From contig NZ_JAERQE010000001.1 in NCBI RefSeq assembly GCF_016734765.1, positions 310,001 through 374,000 on the forward strand: 64,000 nt of DNA. Direction: 5' to 3'. The notes below the pieces were generated by a model, which did not search any database, had not been told where the DNA came from, and saw nothing but the letters and a program-made list of their open reading frames with translations. This stretch comes from Microvirga soli. GTDB taxonomy: Bacteria; Pseudomonadota; Alphaproteobacteria; Rhizobiales; Beijerinckiaceae. Positions within the stretch are counted from its first letter, which is position 1. The number at the start of each line of letters is the position of its first letter. Positions 9,821 to 20,258 of the stretch are shown one piece after another. The position numbers and the translations under genes are program-made.

Positions 9821-10768
9821 TTACACCGGTTTTGCCAGCGAGCGCCACACCACCATCGCCGCAGCCAGATCTTCCAGCGCAGCACCCACGGATTTGAAGG
9901 CGGTGATCACGGCCGGCCCGCGATGCGGGGCGCTGCGGCACAGATCCGTCAGGGTGCCGCGGATGTGATCCTCGGTGATGGCGCCCCGGTGCAGGGCCAC
10001 GGCCACGTCGCCGCCCTCGGACTTGGCCGCCGGGGTGTCGATGTAGACCTGAGCCCGGCGCAGGGCCTCGTCGTCGGCCTCGCGCATCTTGAGATTGAAC
10101 GCGCCCACGAGGTCGAGATGCGCCCCTTCCTTGAGCCAGGCGCCCTTGACCACGGGCGCGGTCGAGAGCGTCGCGCAGGAGACGAGATCGGCGCCGCGCA
10201 CAGCCGCCTCCAGATCGGTCACGGCCGTGACAGGCAGGCCCTCGGCGCGAAGCTCGGCAGCAACAGCCTCGGCCCTCTCGGGCCGGTGATTCCAGAGCGC
10301 CACCTCGCGGATCGGCCGCTGGCTCATATGGGCCCGGATCAGGAAAGGCGCGAGGGCGCCTGCGCCAACCATCACCATGCGGCTTGCATCCTCGCGGGCG
10401 AGGTACCGGGCTGCCAGCGCCGACGCGGCGGCGGTGCGCCAGACGGTAAGGCGCGCACCGTCGAGCACCGAGACCGGCTCACCCGTGGCGCCGTCCATGA
10501 GCAGGTAGGAACCCATCACGCTGGGGAGGCTCCTGGTGCCGTTCTCGGGAAACACGGTGACGACCTTCACGCCGAGGAAGCTGTCCTGCATCGCGGGTCC
10601 GGTCCAGGACGGCATGAGCAGGAGCGTGCCGTGGGCGCCCGGGCGCTCGATCTCGTGGTGATGCCGGACCGGCGCCACCATGTCGCCGCGAAAGGCTTCG
10701 GCCAGAGCCTCGATCAGGGCCGGAAAGGTGAGAACCCGATCGATCTCGGCAGCGGTAATGACGCGCAT
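9821..10768 (-). CDS. Ornithine cyclodeaminase / mu-crystallin family protein
   Basis: This is a 315-residue member of the OCD/mu-crystallin family, NAD(P)-dependent enzymes that include ornithine cyclodeaminase, alanine dehydrogenase and ketimine reductases. Family features are the N-terminal helix VITAAEIDRVLTFPALIEAL, the substrate-side segment GTLLLMPSW, and a Rossmann fold with VMVGAGALAPFLIRAHMS. YIDTPAAKSEGGDVAVAL follows near the end. Substrate cannot be read from sequence. It sits between lapA and trpF with only 9-bp gaps, so it is probably part of the same transcript. That placement in a tryptophan gene string is not explained by any known link. Confidence 0.88.
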   Translation of the reverse strand: MRVITAAEIDRVLTFPALIEALAEAFRGDMVAPVRHHHEIERPGAHGTLLLMPSWTGPAMQDSFLGVKVVTVFPENGTRSLPSVMGSYLLMDGATGEPVSVLDGARLTVWRTAAASALAARYLAREDASRMVMVGAGALAPFLIRAHMSQRPIREVALWNHRPERAEAVAAELRAEGLPVTAVTDLEAAVRGADLVSCATLSTAPVVKGAWLKEGAHLDLVGAFNLKMREADDEALRRAQVYIDTPAAKSEGGDVAVALHRGAITEDHIRGTLTDLCRSAPHRGPAVITAFKSVGAALEDLAAAMVVWRSLAKPV

Positions 10769-10777
10769 GGGATGGTC

Positions 10778-11134
10778 TTAGATGCTTCGGGCCTGAGCGG
10801 GAATGGTGGCCGGCAGGTTCGTGTTCGACGGGGTCTGCGCCTTCAGGCGCTCGGTCTCGTAGCGCAGCTGGCGCGCCTCGCGCCGGAGCTGCCGGCGGGA
10901 CTTGCGGTTTTTGCCTTGCGCGAACCAGGTTGCCGTGCCGCCGATCACCACGCCGAGCATCACGGCCGCGAAGATCACCGCGAACAGGGGCAGCTGGAAC
11001 GCGAATTCCGGCGCTTCCTGCGAGAACGGGTCGAGGGACAGGGTCACCGGAGCCCGGTTCGCCACCGCGAGCAGGACGATCAGGATGGCGACCGGCAGGA
11101 GAATGAGCGCCTTCAGAAAGCGAATCACGAACAC
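10778..11134 (-). CDS. LapA-domain inner-membrane protein
   Basis: This is a 118-residue protein with two membrane helices: residues about 4-26 (IRFLKALILLPVAILIVLLA) and 50-70 (FAVIFAAVMLGVVIGGTATW). A basic, coiled-coil-prone cytosolic tail rich in Arg and Lys (KNRKSRRQLRREARQLRY) follows. This is the layout of the LapA/DUF1049 family, known in enterobacteria as a lipopolysaccharide assembly factor that works with LapB. The start is a GTG. It lies between ihfB and the OCD-like gene, a neighbourhood common in alphaproteobacteria. Confidence 0.85.
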   Translation of the reverse strand: MFVIRFLKALILLPVAILIVLLAVANRAPVTLSLDPFSQEAPEFAFQLPLFAVIFAAVMLGVVIGGTATWFAQGKNRKSRRQLRREARQLRYETERLKAQTPSNTNLPATIPAQARSI

Positions 11135-11156
11135 CTCTCGGGGTTATTGGCGAGAA

Positions 11157-11471
11157 TTATTGGGCCGCAGCCGCCTTCATGACCTTCGGAGCCGGAGCAT
11201 TGAGACGCTGACGCATTTCCTTGCCCGTCTTGAAGACCGGGACGACCTTCTCGGAGATGGAAACGGATTCGCCCGTGCGTGGGTTGCGGCCCGTGCGGGC
11301 ATCGCGCTTCTTGACCGAAAAGGCGCCGAAACCGCGCAGCTCGACCCGGTCGCCCCGGGACAGTGCATCAGCGATCGTGTCGAGGATCGCGTTCACGATC
11401 TTCTCCACGTCACGCTGGTAAAGGTGCGGGTTCTGCTCAGCGATCTTGAGCACGAGTTCGGATTTTATCAT
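11157..11471 (-). CDS. ihfB: Integration host factor subunit beta
   Basis: This is a 104-residue DNA-bending protein of the HU/IHF family. The beta-arm signature is [20 protein letters not shown] near residues 46-65, with the conserved Pro63 region that intercalates into DNA. The N-terminus [19 protein letters not shown] matches IhfB rather than HU or IhfA. Together with IhfA it bends DNA sharply at specific sites during recombination, replication initiation and transcription. The gene follows sppA by 26 bp in the sppA-ihfB-lapA order usual for the class. Confidence 0.95.
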   Translation of the reverse strand: MIKSELVLKIAEQNPHLYQRDVEKIVNAILDTIADALSRGDRVELRGFGAFSVKKRDARTGRNPRTGESVSISEKVVPVFKTGKEMRQRLNAPAPKVMKAAAAQ

Positions 11472-11497
11472 GGATGAGCTATATCTTTGACGTTGCT

Positions 11498-12463
11498 TTA
11501 TTTTTCCAAAGGTTGCCAGACAGCCAGGAGGCCGTCAAGCCGCGCGATCTCGGCTTGAGCCGATGTGCGGCGCATGGCTTCGGCCACCTGCTCGAAGCCG
11601 AAGAGATCCGCCATCGTGGCGCTCATGGCGAAGATCGAGATGTCGCGGTCGGACCGCGGTTCCCAGTCGCGAATCGGCAGGTCCTTGGACACGCCTTTTT
11701 CCTGCTCGAGCCAGGCGACCGCATCCCGCTCGCTGCCGATCTTGTCAATGAGCTTGAGCGGCACGGCCTGGCGGCCGCTGAAGACCTGGCCGGTGGACGC
11801 GGTGGAGAGCTCGCCCTCGTTCAGGCGGCGGCGCTCGCGCACCAGATTCTTGAACCAGTCATAGGTGTCGTTGACCACCGCCTGCATGGCCGCGCGGGCC
11901 TCCGGCGAGGTTGGCGTGAAGGGGTTCGGCTCGGCCTTCAGCGGCGCGGACTTCACCGCCTCCATCTTCACGCCGATCTGACCCATGAGACCTGTAAGGT
12001 CCGGGTACTGGAAGAGCACGCCGATGGAGCCCACGATCGAGGTCTCGCGGGCCACGATGTAGTCGGTGGCCATGGCCGTGATGTAGCCGCCGGAGGCCGC
12101 CGTGCCGTCCACGAAAGTGACGACCGGCTTCTTTTCGCTGAGCCGGCGGATGTTGCGGTAGAGCTCTTCCGACCCCGTCGTGGTGCCGCCCGGGCTGTTG
12201 ATCGAGATCACCACCCCGGAGACCGTGCTCGATTCGCCCACCCGCCGCATCAGATCGGCGAGGCGCTGGTTGCCGGTGATCACGCCGTCGATGGAGATGC
12301 GGGCGATCTGGTTCTGGATCCCCCCGTAGCCGGCCCGGTCGGCTGCCGCATAGCCGATGGCCGCAACGGCGGCGATCAGCCCTGAGAATCCTGCCACGCG
12401 CCAGAAGGAGAGCTTGCGGCGCAGGCGGCGGCGGTCGGCAATGGCTTCGGCATCGATGGACAT
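11498..12463 (-). CDS. sppA: Signal peptide peptidase SppA
   Basis: SppA is a membrane-anchored serine protease that degrades signal peptides left in the inner membrane. The 321-residue short form has one N-terminal helix (about 20-42, [20 protein letters not shown]) and one peptidase S49 domain. [19 protein letters not shown] and [15 protein letters not shown] carry the nucleophile Ser124, and the general-base lysine should lie in the following helix. The length matches the single-domain bacterial SppA rather than the double-length E. coli protein. It lies between the DUF1232 gene and ihfB on the same strand. Confidence 0.95.
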   Translation of the reverse strand: MSIDAEAIADRRRLRRKLSFWRVAGFSGLIAAVAAIGYAAADRAGYGGIQNQIARISIDGVITGNQRLADLMRRVGESSTVSGVVISINSPGGTTTGSEELYRNIRRLSEKKPVVTFVDGTAASGGYITAMATDYIVARETSIVGSIGVLFQYPDLTGLMGQIGVKMEAVKSAPLKAEPNPFTPTSPEARAAMQAVVNDTYDWFKNLVRERRRLNEGELSTASTGQVFSGRQAVPLKLIDKIGSERDAVAWLEQEKGVSKDLPIRDWEPRSDRDISIFAMSATMADLFGFEQVAEAMRRTSAQAEIARLDGLLAVWQPLEK

Positions 12464-12605
12464 GGGATCGTCTCTGCTTCGTGCTTGTCTTGGTTCGTGT
12501 TTGCCTTGGGCGGCGTGGGCTGCACCCTATGGCGAAGACAGATAGGGCGGCAAGGGATCACAGGCCAACAAAATCCGGAGCCTCAAGCGGCAGGATCGCC
12601 GTCCG

Positions 12606-13010
12606 TCACCGGCCCGGACCGGGCCAGAAGGCCCAGAGCAGCAGCCCGGCTGCAGCAATCCAGAGCACCACGATGAACAGGGCGCCCCCGCGGCTGACGG
12701 GACGCTCGACGATGGCCTGCGCCCTGACCCGCAGCTCTCCCATCAGGGGACCTGGGATAAGCCGGATTGCCAGCAGAATGCCCAAAGGAACGAGCACGAT
12801 GTCGTCGAGATAGCCGAGAACCGGGATGAAGTCCGGGATGAGGTCAATGGGGCTGAGGGCGTAGGCCGCCACCAGGGCGGCAACCAGCTTGGCATACCAG
12901 GGAACCTGCGGATGCCGGACGGCAAGGGACAGGGCCACGACATCGGCCTTGATGCGCCGGGCCCAGCCTCGCATGCGGGCCGGCATGCCCCTGAAATGAT
13001 CTGCACCCAT
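12606..13010 (-). CDS. DUF1232 (YkvA-type) small membrane protein
   Basis: This is a 134-residue protein with the DUF1232 core VPWYAKLVAALVAAYALSPI followed by DLIPDFIPVLGYLDDIVLVP, the family signature, and a final membrane helix (ALFIVVLWIAAAGLLLWAFW). Function is unknown. I chose the ATG at 13010 because GGAGCC precedes it. A longer frame reaching 13118 would run into the terminator of rpsA. It lies alone between the rpsA terminators and sppA. Confidence 0.85.
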   Translation of the reverse strand: MGADHFRGMPARMRGWARRIKADVVALSLAVRHPQVPWYAKLVAALVAAYALSPIDLIPDFIPVLGYLDDIVLVPLGILLAIRLIPGPLMGELRVRAQAIVERPVSRGGALFIVVLWIAAAGLLLWAFWPGPGR

Positions 13011-13081
13011 GCTCAGGCTCCGGCGGCTCCAGTCACATCGGCAACCCGAACGGCACGCCCATGGCGCCCTGTTCGCCAACA

Positions 13082-13113
13082 AAAAACCCGCACGATCTCT
13101 CGCACGGGTTTTT
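13082..13113 (-). terminator. Second hairpin terminator downstream of rpsA
   Basis: The arms AAAAACCCG (13082-13090) and CGGGTTTTT (13105-13113) pair perfectly, with further inner pairs. An A-run on one side and a T-run on the other let it work in either direction. It lies directly below the stronger rpsA terminator, making a tandem. Confidence 0.7.
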
Positions 13114-13116
13114 GAC

Positions 13117-13147
13117 AAAAGAAAATCCCCGGGCTTTCGGCCCGGGG
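13117..13147 (-). terminator. Rho-independent terminator of rpsA
   Basis: Read on the minus strand, CCCCGGGC (13147-13140) pairs with GCCCGGGG (13134-13127) around a CGAAA loop and is followed by ATTTTCTTTT. It starts 30 bp after the rpsA stop. Confidence 0.92.
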
Positions 13148-13177
13148 ATCCATCAGCCTCGAAAGATCGAGGTCCGA

Positions 13178-14875
13178 TTACTTCTTGCCGGCCTTGTTCA
13201 GGGCAGCGCCGAGGATGTCGCCGAGCGACGCACCCGAATCGGCCGAGCCGTACTGAGCCATGGCTTCCTTCTCCTCAGCGACCTCGAGGGCCTTGATGGA
13301 GACGGTCACGCGGCGGGCCTTGCGGTCGAACTGCGTGACGCGGGCATCGAGCTTCTCGCCGGCGGCGAAGCGCTCGGGGCGCTGGTCGGCGCGGTCACGA
13401 GCAAGCTCGTTGCGCTTGATGAAGGTGGAGAGGTCGGTGTCGACGATCTTCACTTCCAGGCCGCCGTCCTTCACCTCGAGAACCTCGCAGGTGACGATCT
13501 GGCCCTTCCTCAGCTCGCCGGCTTCGGCGAAGGGGTCGCCAGCCAGCTGCTTGATGCCGAGCGAGATACGCTCCTTCTCGACGTCCACGTCGAGAACCTG
13601 AGCGCGAACCATGTCGCCCTTCTTGAAGTCGTCGATGACCTGCTCGCCCGGACGGTTCCAGTCGAGGTCCGAGAGGTGGACCATGCCGTCGACGTCGTTC
13701 TCGAGACCGATGAACAGACCGAACTCGGTCTTGTTCTTGACCTCGCCCTCGACCTCGGTGCCGACAGGGTGCTTCTCGGCGAAGGCCTCCCACGGGTTCT
13801 GAAGCGTCTGCTTCAGGCCGAGCGAGATGCGGCGCTTCACCTGGTCGACCTCGAGGATCACGACCTCAACCTCTTGCGAGGTGGAGATGATCTTGCCGGG
13901 GTGGACGTTCTTCTTCGTCCAGGACATCTCGGAGACGTGGATCAGGCCTTCGATGCCGGGCTCGAGCTCAACGAACGCACCGTAATCGGTGATGTTCGTG
14001 ACGCGGCCCTTCAGCTTCGCCTGGACCGGGTAGCGGGCGGCGATGCCCTCCCACGGATCAGCCAGCAGCTGCTTGATGCCCAGCGAGATGCGGTGCGTCT
14101 CGTGGTTGATCTTGATGATCTTCACCTTCACCGTCTGGCCGATGGTTACGACCTCGGACGGATGATTGACGCGGCGCCATGCCATGTCGGTGACGTGCAG
14201 CAGGCCGTCGATGCCGCCGAGATCAACGAACGCACCGTACTCGGTGATGTTCTTGACCACGCCGTCGATGACCTGACCCTCTTCGAGGTTCGCCACGAGC
14301 TCGGAACGCTGCTCGGCGCGGCTCTCTTCGAGGACCGTGCGGCGCGACACGACGATGTTGCCGCGGCGGCGATCCATCTTGAGGATCTGGAACGGCTGCG
14401 ACACGCCCATGAGCGGGGTGACGTCGCGCACCGGGCGAATGTCGACCTGGGAGCGCGGCAGGAACGCCACGGCGCCGTCGAGGTCGACGGTGTAGCCGCC
14501 CTTCACCTGGTTGAAGATGGTGCCGTTGACGCGCTCCTGGGCCTCGAAGGCCTTCTCGAGCTTCACCCACGACTCTTCGCGGCGGGCCTTGTCACGGGAG
14601 ATGACGGCCTCGCCCAGGGCATTCTCGATGCGCTCGACATAGACCTCGACCTCGTCGCCGACGACCACGGTCTGGTCGCGGTTCGGGCCGGCAAATTCTT
14701 TCAGGGCGACGCGACCTTCGGTCTTGGCGCCGATATCGATGACCGCGACGTCTTTCTCGATCGCGACCACCTTGCCCTTCACGACCGAGCCTTCGCTGAT
14801 CTCGTTCGTGCGGAAGGATTCTTCGAGCAGGGCCGCGAAATCTTCACGGCTCGGCTGTTGCAAAGCTGCAGACAT
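13178..14875 (-). CDS. rpsA: 30S ribosomal protein S1
   Basis: S1 binds mRNA leaders and recruits structured messages to the 30S subunit. The 565-residue product has six S1 (OB-fold) repeats, seen as the recurring pattern G-x-V-x-x-I-x-x-Y-G-A-F-V-x-L in repeats 3 and 4 (for example NITEYGAFVDLGGIDGLLH and NITDYGAFVELEPGIEGLIH). I chose the ATG at 14875 (MSAALQQPSREDF) because AGGAG stands 5 bp before it. A frame opening at 14902 is longer but has no such site. Two terminators follow the gene. Confidence 0.97.
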   Translation of the reverse strand: MSAALQQPSREDFAALLEESFRTNEISEGSVVKGKVVAIEKDVAVIDIGAKTEGRVALKEFAGPNRDQTVVVGDEVEVYVERIENALGEAVISRDKARREESWVKLEKAFEAQERVNGTIFNQVKGGYTVDLDGAVAFLPRSQVDIRPVRDVTPLMGVSQPFQILKMDRRRGNIVVSRRTVLEESRAEQRSELVANLEEGQVIDGVVKNITEYGAFVDLGGIDGLLHVTDMAWRRVNHPSEVVTIGQTVKVKIIKINHETHRISLGIKQLLADPWEGIAARYPVQAKLKGRVTNITDYGAFVELEPGIEGLIHVSEMSWTKKNVHPGKIISTSQEVEVVILEVDQVKRRISLGLKQTLQNPWEAFAEKHPVGTEVEGEVKNKTEFGLFIGLENDVDGMVHLSDLDWNRPGEQVIDDFKKGDMVRAQVLDVDVEKERISLGIKQLAGDPFAEAGELRKGQIVTCEVLEVKDGGLEVKIVDTDLSTFIKRNELARDRADQRPERFAAGEKLDARVTQFDRKARRVTVSIKALEVAEEKEAMAQYGSADSGASLGDILGAALNKAGKK

Positions 14876-15158
14876 AGGTTCTCCTGAATGGCCCTCGTTC
14901 AAGGGGCAACGCCGGCGGCTCGTGTTAACGGGCCGTTTCCAGCCGCCGCTGCCTGAGACGCCCCTTCAGGGCCATGTCCCGGGCATGCTGCTTGATCCAA
15001 GCAGGCCGGCGTATCATCAGCGGATGGAAACGCTTGGTCCGACAGGATAATTTGCGGAACACCGGGAGGGCGCGGAACACGCACCCTGACCATCGAAACC
15101 GTTACTGTCCTGTCGGATGGGGTTCTCTTAACCCAATCGGCCCCGGATCACAAGGGTT

Positions 15159-15770
15159 TCAAGCCCTTGGCCCGGTCCTGGCCCAGTCCAGGGCCTGTTC
15201 CAGCCGGTCATTGCCCCAGAACATCTCCCCGCCCTCCGCGATGAAGGTGGGCGCGCCGAAGATCCCGAGGCTTTTGGCCTCCTCGGTCTGGCTTTTCAGC
15301 GCGGCCTTGTTGGCCTCCGTCCCGGCGAGCGCCAGGATGCCGTCGGCGTCGAGGCCGAGCCGCACGAGCACGTCACGGATGACGGCAGGATTCGAGATCG
15401 CCCGCCCCTCCCCGAACTCGGCCCGGTAGACCGCCTTGGTGAAGGCCGGCCCCCAGGGCTGGTCCGCCCCGACGAGGGCGATGCGGGCGGGCAGCAGCCC
15501 GTTCTGCGGAAAGGGATCCGGCTGAACGCAGGGCAGTCCCAGCCGCGCGGCCTCGCGCTCCATGTCGCGCCACATATACCGGCCCTTGGCGGGAAAGAGG
15601 TTGAAGGGCGAGGTGGTCCAGCCCTGCGCGGCGAAGATGGGCCCGAGCAGAAAGGGCCGCCAGCGGATGGCAACGCCTGCCGCCTCGGCCAGGGGCTCGA
15701 TCCGCATGGCCGCGAGGTAGGAATAGGTGGAGGCGAACTCGTACCAGAACGAGACGACGGGGCGGGCCAT
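15159..15770 (-). CDS. 2-hydroxychromene-2-carboxylate isomerase family (DsbA-like)
   Basis: This is a 203-residue protein of the kappa-class GST / HCCA isomerase family, a thioredoxin fold with a helical insertion. Family features are VSFWYEFASTYSYLAAMRIE at the N-terminus, where the S in the TYSY stretch replaces the active-site cysteine of DsbA. IRWRPFLLGPIF, the helical insert, and GIFGAPTFIAEGGEMFWGNDRL at the end complete the pattern. In naphthalene degraders the enzyme isomerises HCCA using glutathione; here the substrate is unknown and no degradation genes are nearby. The start at 15770 is preceded by GGAGA; upstream in-frame starts are less likely. Confidence 0.88.
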   Translation of the reverse strand: MARPVVSFWYEFASTYSYLAAMRIEPLAEAAGVAIRWRPFLLGPIFAAQGWTTSPFNLFPAKGRYMWRDMEREAARLGLPCVQPDPFPQNGLLPARIALVGADQPWGPAFTKAVYRAEFGEGRAISNPAVIRDVLVRLGLDADGILALAGTEANKAALKSQTEEAKSLGIFGAPTFIAEGGEMFWGNDRLEQALDWARTGPRA

Positions 15771-15930
15771 GGGCGGTCTCCGAAGGGAAAGCCTGGCCAT
15801 TCTCCTCGAAGCCAACCCGACTGTCACCCGGCAGCCTGCCGCCCCTCGCCTCTTCCGTGAAAAGTGGCTTCCCCTTTCAGGACCGATGTTCTAAGTCGCC
15901 AGCACCCTTTTCTCTTCCGGAACCTTTGCC

Positions 15931-17163
<1,233 letters not shown>

Positions 17164-17180
17164 GAGGCTACTGACTATCG

Positions 17181-17228
17181 GGCCTGGGATGCCTTGGGTC
17201 ACACCGCCGCATCCCAGGCCTCTTTCTT
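17181..17228 (+). terminator. Terminator after argG
   Basis: A 12-bp perfect stem, GGCCTGGGATGC (17181-17192) with GCATCCCAGGCC (17209-17220), closes a 16-base loop and is followed by the T-rich tail TCTTTCTT. Confidence 0.85.
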
Positions 17229-17286
17229 ATCTATCAATAGTAATGTTATCTCGGTTATGTTTCGCGTTGTTTGCAAGGCCTCTTAG

Positions 17287-17847
17287 ATGCGCTTCCTCTT
17301 CCCTGTTGCTCTTCTTCTTATCCTCTCCGCATGCCAGGGCACCGGCACAGGTTCCGGAGCGTTGAATGATCCAGTCGATCTGCCACCCGACTATCGCTTG
17401 AAAGCTGCGCCTCACCTTGTGGCGGATTATGTTCGGAACTCCATCGGCCCGGCCGAAATTACGTCCGAAGTGCAATCAGGCAGAGGCCTTCTCGGCGCCT
17501 CAAGCAGCGTTCTCGTGCGTTATCCGGTTCGCACCCACAGTCTCGGACAAAAATTGATCGCCAAGGGCTGGCTGCTCGACAGCATGGAAAAGACAGAAAC
17601 GGGGATGCGCTGCGTCACGGTTTCAATCGGGCGGAGCATCAACACCGGCGGAGAAACCAAATTCATGGCTTCGCGTCCGAAAGTCGACGAAAGTAGCTGC
17701 GGTGAGGGGCGAAGCTACGTTCCTTATACGGAACTCGAAGGGGTCGCGCAGCGGCTGAAGGCATGTCGCGCAAAGGGCGAGGAGCGCTGCCTGCTGTCCT
17801 CCAACATGCCCGAGGGTGAAGCCAGGAAGCTCATGAATCGACGCTGA
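17287..17847 (+). CDS. Predicted outer-membrane or periplasmic lipoprotein, unknown function
   Basis: This is a 186-residue protein with a clear lipoprotein signal: basic start, hydrophobic stretch FLFPVALLLIL, lipobox LSAC with the lipidated cysteine at residue 16, then a Gly/Ser/Thr-rich linker. The rest is soluble, with four further cysteines (CVTV, SSCGEG, KACRAKG, ERCLL) that could pair in the periplasm. I recognise no family. It stands alone between the argG terminator and the convergent histidine kinase, and its GC content appears slightly lower than its neighbours. Confidence 0.75.
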   Translation: MRFLFPVALLLILSACQGTGTGSGALNDPVDLPPDYRLKAAPHLVADYVRNSIGPAEITSEVQSGRGLLGASSSVLVRYPVRTHSLGQKLIAKGWLLDSMEKTETGMRCVTVSIGRSINTGGETKFMASRPKVDESSCGEGRSYVPYTELEGVAQRLKACRAKGEERCLLSSNMPEGEARKLMNRR

Positions 17848-17902
17848 TAGGTTCCGGTCACGATTAGACCCGCACGGTTACAAATCTGGAGTTGGACTTT
17901 CT

Positions 17903-19792
17903 CTACTGCCGTAAAGAGTGATCCGCTCCATCGCCCTCATCCTTCAGCGGCACACTCATCACACACACCACCCCGGCAGGCTCGTAGGTCAGGCGGACGT
18001 CTCCGCCCACGTCGGTGGCCAGGCTGCGCTCGATCAGGCGTGTGCCGAAACCTCTTCGTGTCGGCAGCGAAACCGGTGGGCCGTCGCGCTCCTGCCAGCG
18101 CAGCTCCAGGTGCGGATTCTCGTCCGACGTGACCGTCCAGGTGATGAACACGCATCCCGACGAGACGGAGAGCGCGCCGTATTTCGCCGCGTTCGTCGCC
18201 AGCTCGTGGATCGCCATGGCGATGGCAAGCGCCGTTCTCGGGATCAGGCGAAGATGCGGGCCCTCGATCTCGAAATGCTTCGTCTTCTGCCGCAGATAGG
18301 GCTCGACCACCTCGTTGATGATCTCGCGCAGCTCCGCGCCCTCCCAGTTCTCGCGGGTGAGCACGTCATGGGCGCGGGCCAGGGCGAACAGGCGGTCCTC
18401 GAAGGCCTGAACCTTGGGACGGTTCTCCTCGCTCATCTGCTTCAGGCTCTGCGACGCCATGGACTGAACGATGGTGAGCGTGTTCTTCACCCGATGGTTC
18501 AGCTCGTTGATGAGAAGCTCGCGATGCTCCTCCACCTGCTTGCGGTCGGTGATGTCGAGCACGGAGCCCACATAACCTAGAAAGGTGCCGTCTACGCCAA
18601 AGCGCGGCGCCGCGGCATCGATGGCCCAGCGATAGGTGCCGTCGGCCCGGCGCAGCCGGTACTCCACGCGAAACGGCCCCTTCTCGGCATTGGCCGTACG
18701 AAACACATCGCCCGACCAGCCGCTGTCCTCCGGATGGACCGCATCGAGCCAGCCGAAGCCTAAGCCGGTTTCCGGCGTCTGGCCGGTGAACTCGTACCAG
18801 CTCCGGGACAGGTAGGTGCAGGTGCCATCCGCCTCCGTCACCCACACCATGACGGGAGCGTTGTCGGCGAGATTGCGGAACCGCGCCTCGCTCTCGCGCA
18901 GGCTGTCTTCGGCCTGCACGCGCTCGGTGACGTCGTAGCCTTCGGCGAAGATGCCGCTGACCTGCCCCTCATGGTCGGTGACCGGCTGGTACACGAGGTC
19001 GACGAAGCGCTCCTCGACGGGGCTGCCCGGTTGCCGTTGAAGCCCGACGCGAAGGTTGCGCCCGACGAACGGCTTTCCACTCGTGTAGACCTTGTCGAGC
19101 AGCTCGAGAAACCCCTGGCCCTCGATTTCGGGCAGGGCTTCACGCACGGTCTTGCCGGTGATGTCGCGCCGATGGCCCACCAGCTGAAGGTAAGCATCGT
19201 TCACCAGCTCGAACACGTGCTCCCGCCCGCGCAGCATCGCCATGAAGCCCGGGGCCTGCTTGAAGAGCTCGCGAAGGCGGTCCTGCTCTTCCCTCAGGAC
19301 CGCGCGCAGCTTGACCTCCTGCGTGGTCTCCGTGCAGGCGCAGAACATGCCGGCGATCCCGCCCGTCTCATCGCGAACGGGCGAGTAGGAGAACGTGTAC
19401 CAGGTGTCCTCGGGGTAGCCGTTGCGCTCCATCACGAGGTGCATGTCCTCATGATAAGTCGCCTCTCCGGCGAGCGCCTTGGTGACCAGCGGCTCGATGT
19501 CGGTCCAGATTTCCGACCAGACCTCGCGGAACGGCAATCCGAGGGCATGCGGGTGCTTGGCACCGAAGATCGGCACATAGCCGTCGTTGTACAGAAACGC
19601 GAGTTTCGGCCCCCAGGCGACGAACATGGGGAATTTCGACGTGAGCATCAGGCTCACCACGGCCCGCAGGCTCTGCGGCCAGTATTCCGGCGAGCCGAGA
19701 GGCGAGGAGGACCAGTCATGGGCCCGCATGAGCGCGCCCATTTCACCGCCCCCTGTGAGGAAGTCCGGGCTGGGTACGAGCCTATCGTGCAT
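17903..19792 (-). CDS. PAS-domain sensor histidine kinase, HWE family
   Basis: This is a soluble sensor kinase of about 629 residues. The N-terminal half has a GAF/PAS-like domain (WGPKLAFLYNDGYVPIFG), a PAS domain (LFKQAPGFMAMLRGREHVFE) and another PAS/PAC (FRNLADNAPVMVWVTEADGT then VLDITDRKQVEEHRE). The kinase core has the HWE-type phosphoacceptor ELNHRVKNTLTIVQSMASQS, the N-box HELATNAAKYGALS and the glycine box GFGTRLIERSL. No membrane segment or receiver domain is present. Such kinases often sense light or stress in Rhizobiales; the ligand here is unknown. The start is uncertain: ATG at 19792 has GGGAGG upstream, while ATG at 19843 and a further start at 19972 are also in frame. No partner regulator is adjacent. 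Confidence 0.9.
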   Translation of the reverse strand: MHDRLVPSPDFLTGGGEMGALMRAHDWSSSPLGSPEYWPQSLRAVVSLMLTSKFPMFVAWGPKLAFLYNDGYVPIFGAKHPHALGLPFREVWSEIWTDIEPLVTKALAGEATYHEDMHLVMERNGYPEDTWYTFSYSPVRDETGGIAGMFCACTETTQEVKLRAVLREEQDRLRELFKQAPGFMAMLRGREHVFELVNDAYLQLVGHRRDITGKTVREALPEIEGQGFLELLDKVYTSGKPFVGRNLRVGLQRQPGSPVEERFVDLVYQPVTDHEGQVSGIFAEGYDVTERVQAEDSLRESEARFRNLADNAPVMVWVTEADGTCTYLSRSWYEFTGQTPETGLGFGWLDAVHPEDSGWSGDVFRTANAEKGPFRVEYRLRRADGTYRWAIDAAAPRFGVDGTFLGYVGSVLDITDRKQVEEHRELLINELNHRVKNTLTIVQSMASQSLKQMSEENRPKVQAFEDRLFALARAHDVLTRENWEGAELREIINEVVEPYLRQKTKHFEIEGPHLRLIPRTALAIAMAIHELATNAAKYGALSVSSGCVFITWTVTSDENPHLELRWQERDGPPVSLPTRRGFGTRLIERSLATDVGGDVRLTYEPAGVVCVMSVPLKDEGDGADHSLRQ

Positions 19793-20182
19793 GAAGCCTG
19801 CGCCTCCCGACGGGAGGCTGGTGCGTATGATGTCCGATGTCATCCTGGCTGCGACAGGAGGCGGCCTGCCTTGCGGCCGCCGAGCGACCGTCAAGCCCGA
19901 GCATGCGAGGAGCGTTCGATAATGTTCGTGCAGACATGCTGAGCTTTGGAATTGGCGGGGGCTTTCAGCCATTTAGGACTGCGCCGAATGACTTCAATCA
20001 TTGTGTAGAGCATATCGCGGCCGCAAGCGATGGCGTTCTGTCGCGGGGAAAGCGCAAAGAGGGATGGGGCCCACTGTCATCCCGGACGGCGGAGCCGCTC
20101 CGGGATCGCGTGCAGGATGAGGCGCGTGAACCCTCCCCCTCTGCGGGAGAGGGGCAGCAGTTTACGTGTTCTCATTTTGTTC
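19793..20182. other. Intergenic stretch without a recognisable gene; one REP-like unit
   Basis: Upstream of the histidine kinase I see no convincing coding sequence. At 20084-20117 there is a REP-like palindrome (CATCCCGGACGGCGGAGCCG with CCGGGAT) of the kind seen at 4.4 and 7.8 kb. The kinase promoter should lie in this stretch, but I cannot place it. Confidence 0.5.
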
Positions 20183-20211
20183 TTGACAATTCTCCTAAGC
20201 TCAGCTATATC
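20183..20211 (+). promoter_or_regulatory. Strong sigma-70-like promoter upstream of a leader region
   Basis: TTGACA (20183-20188) is a perfect -35 element, separated by exactly 17 bp from TATATC (20206-20211). The predicted transcript would start near 20218, about 400 bp before typA. A hairpin with arms CGACG (20228-20232) and CGTCG (20251-20255) follows at once. Confidence 0.6.
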
Positions 20212-20258
20212 GTTGTGCATCCTTTCCCGACGAGGGGCGCGCTCGCGAGGCGTCGCAG

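Noticed and set aside
13061..14887. Long open frame of 608 codons on the plus strand opposite rpsA
   Set aside because: Shadow of rpsA caused by high GC at third positions; the minus strand encodes an unmistakable S1 protein.
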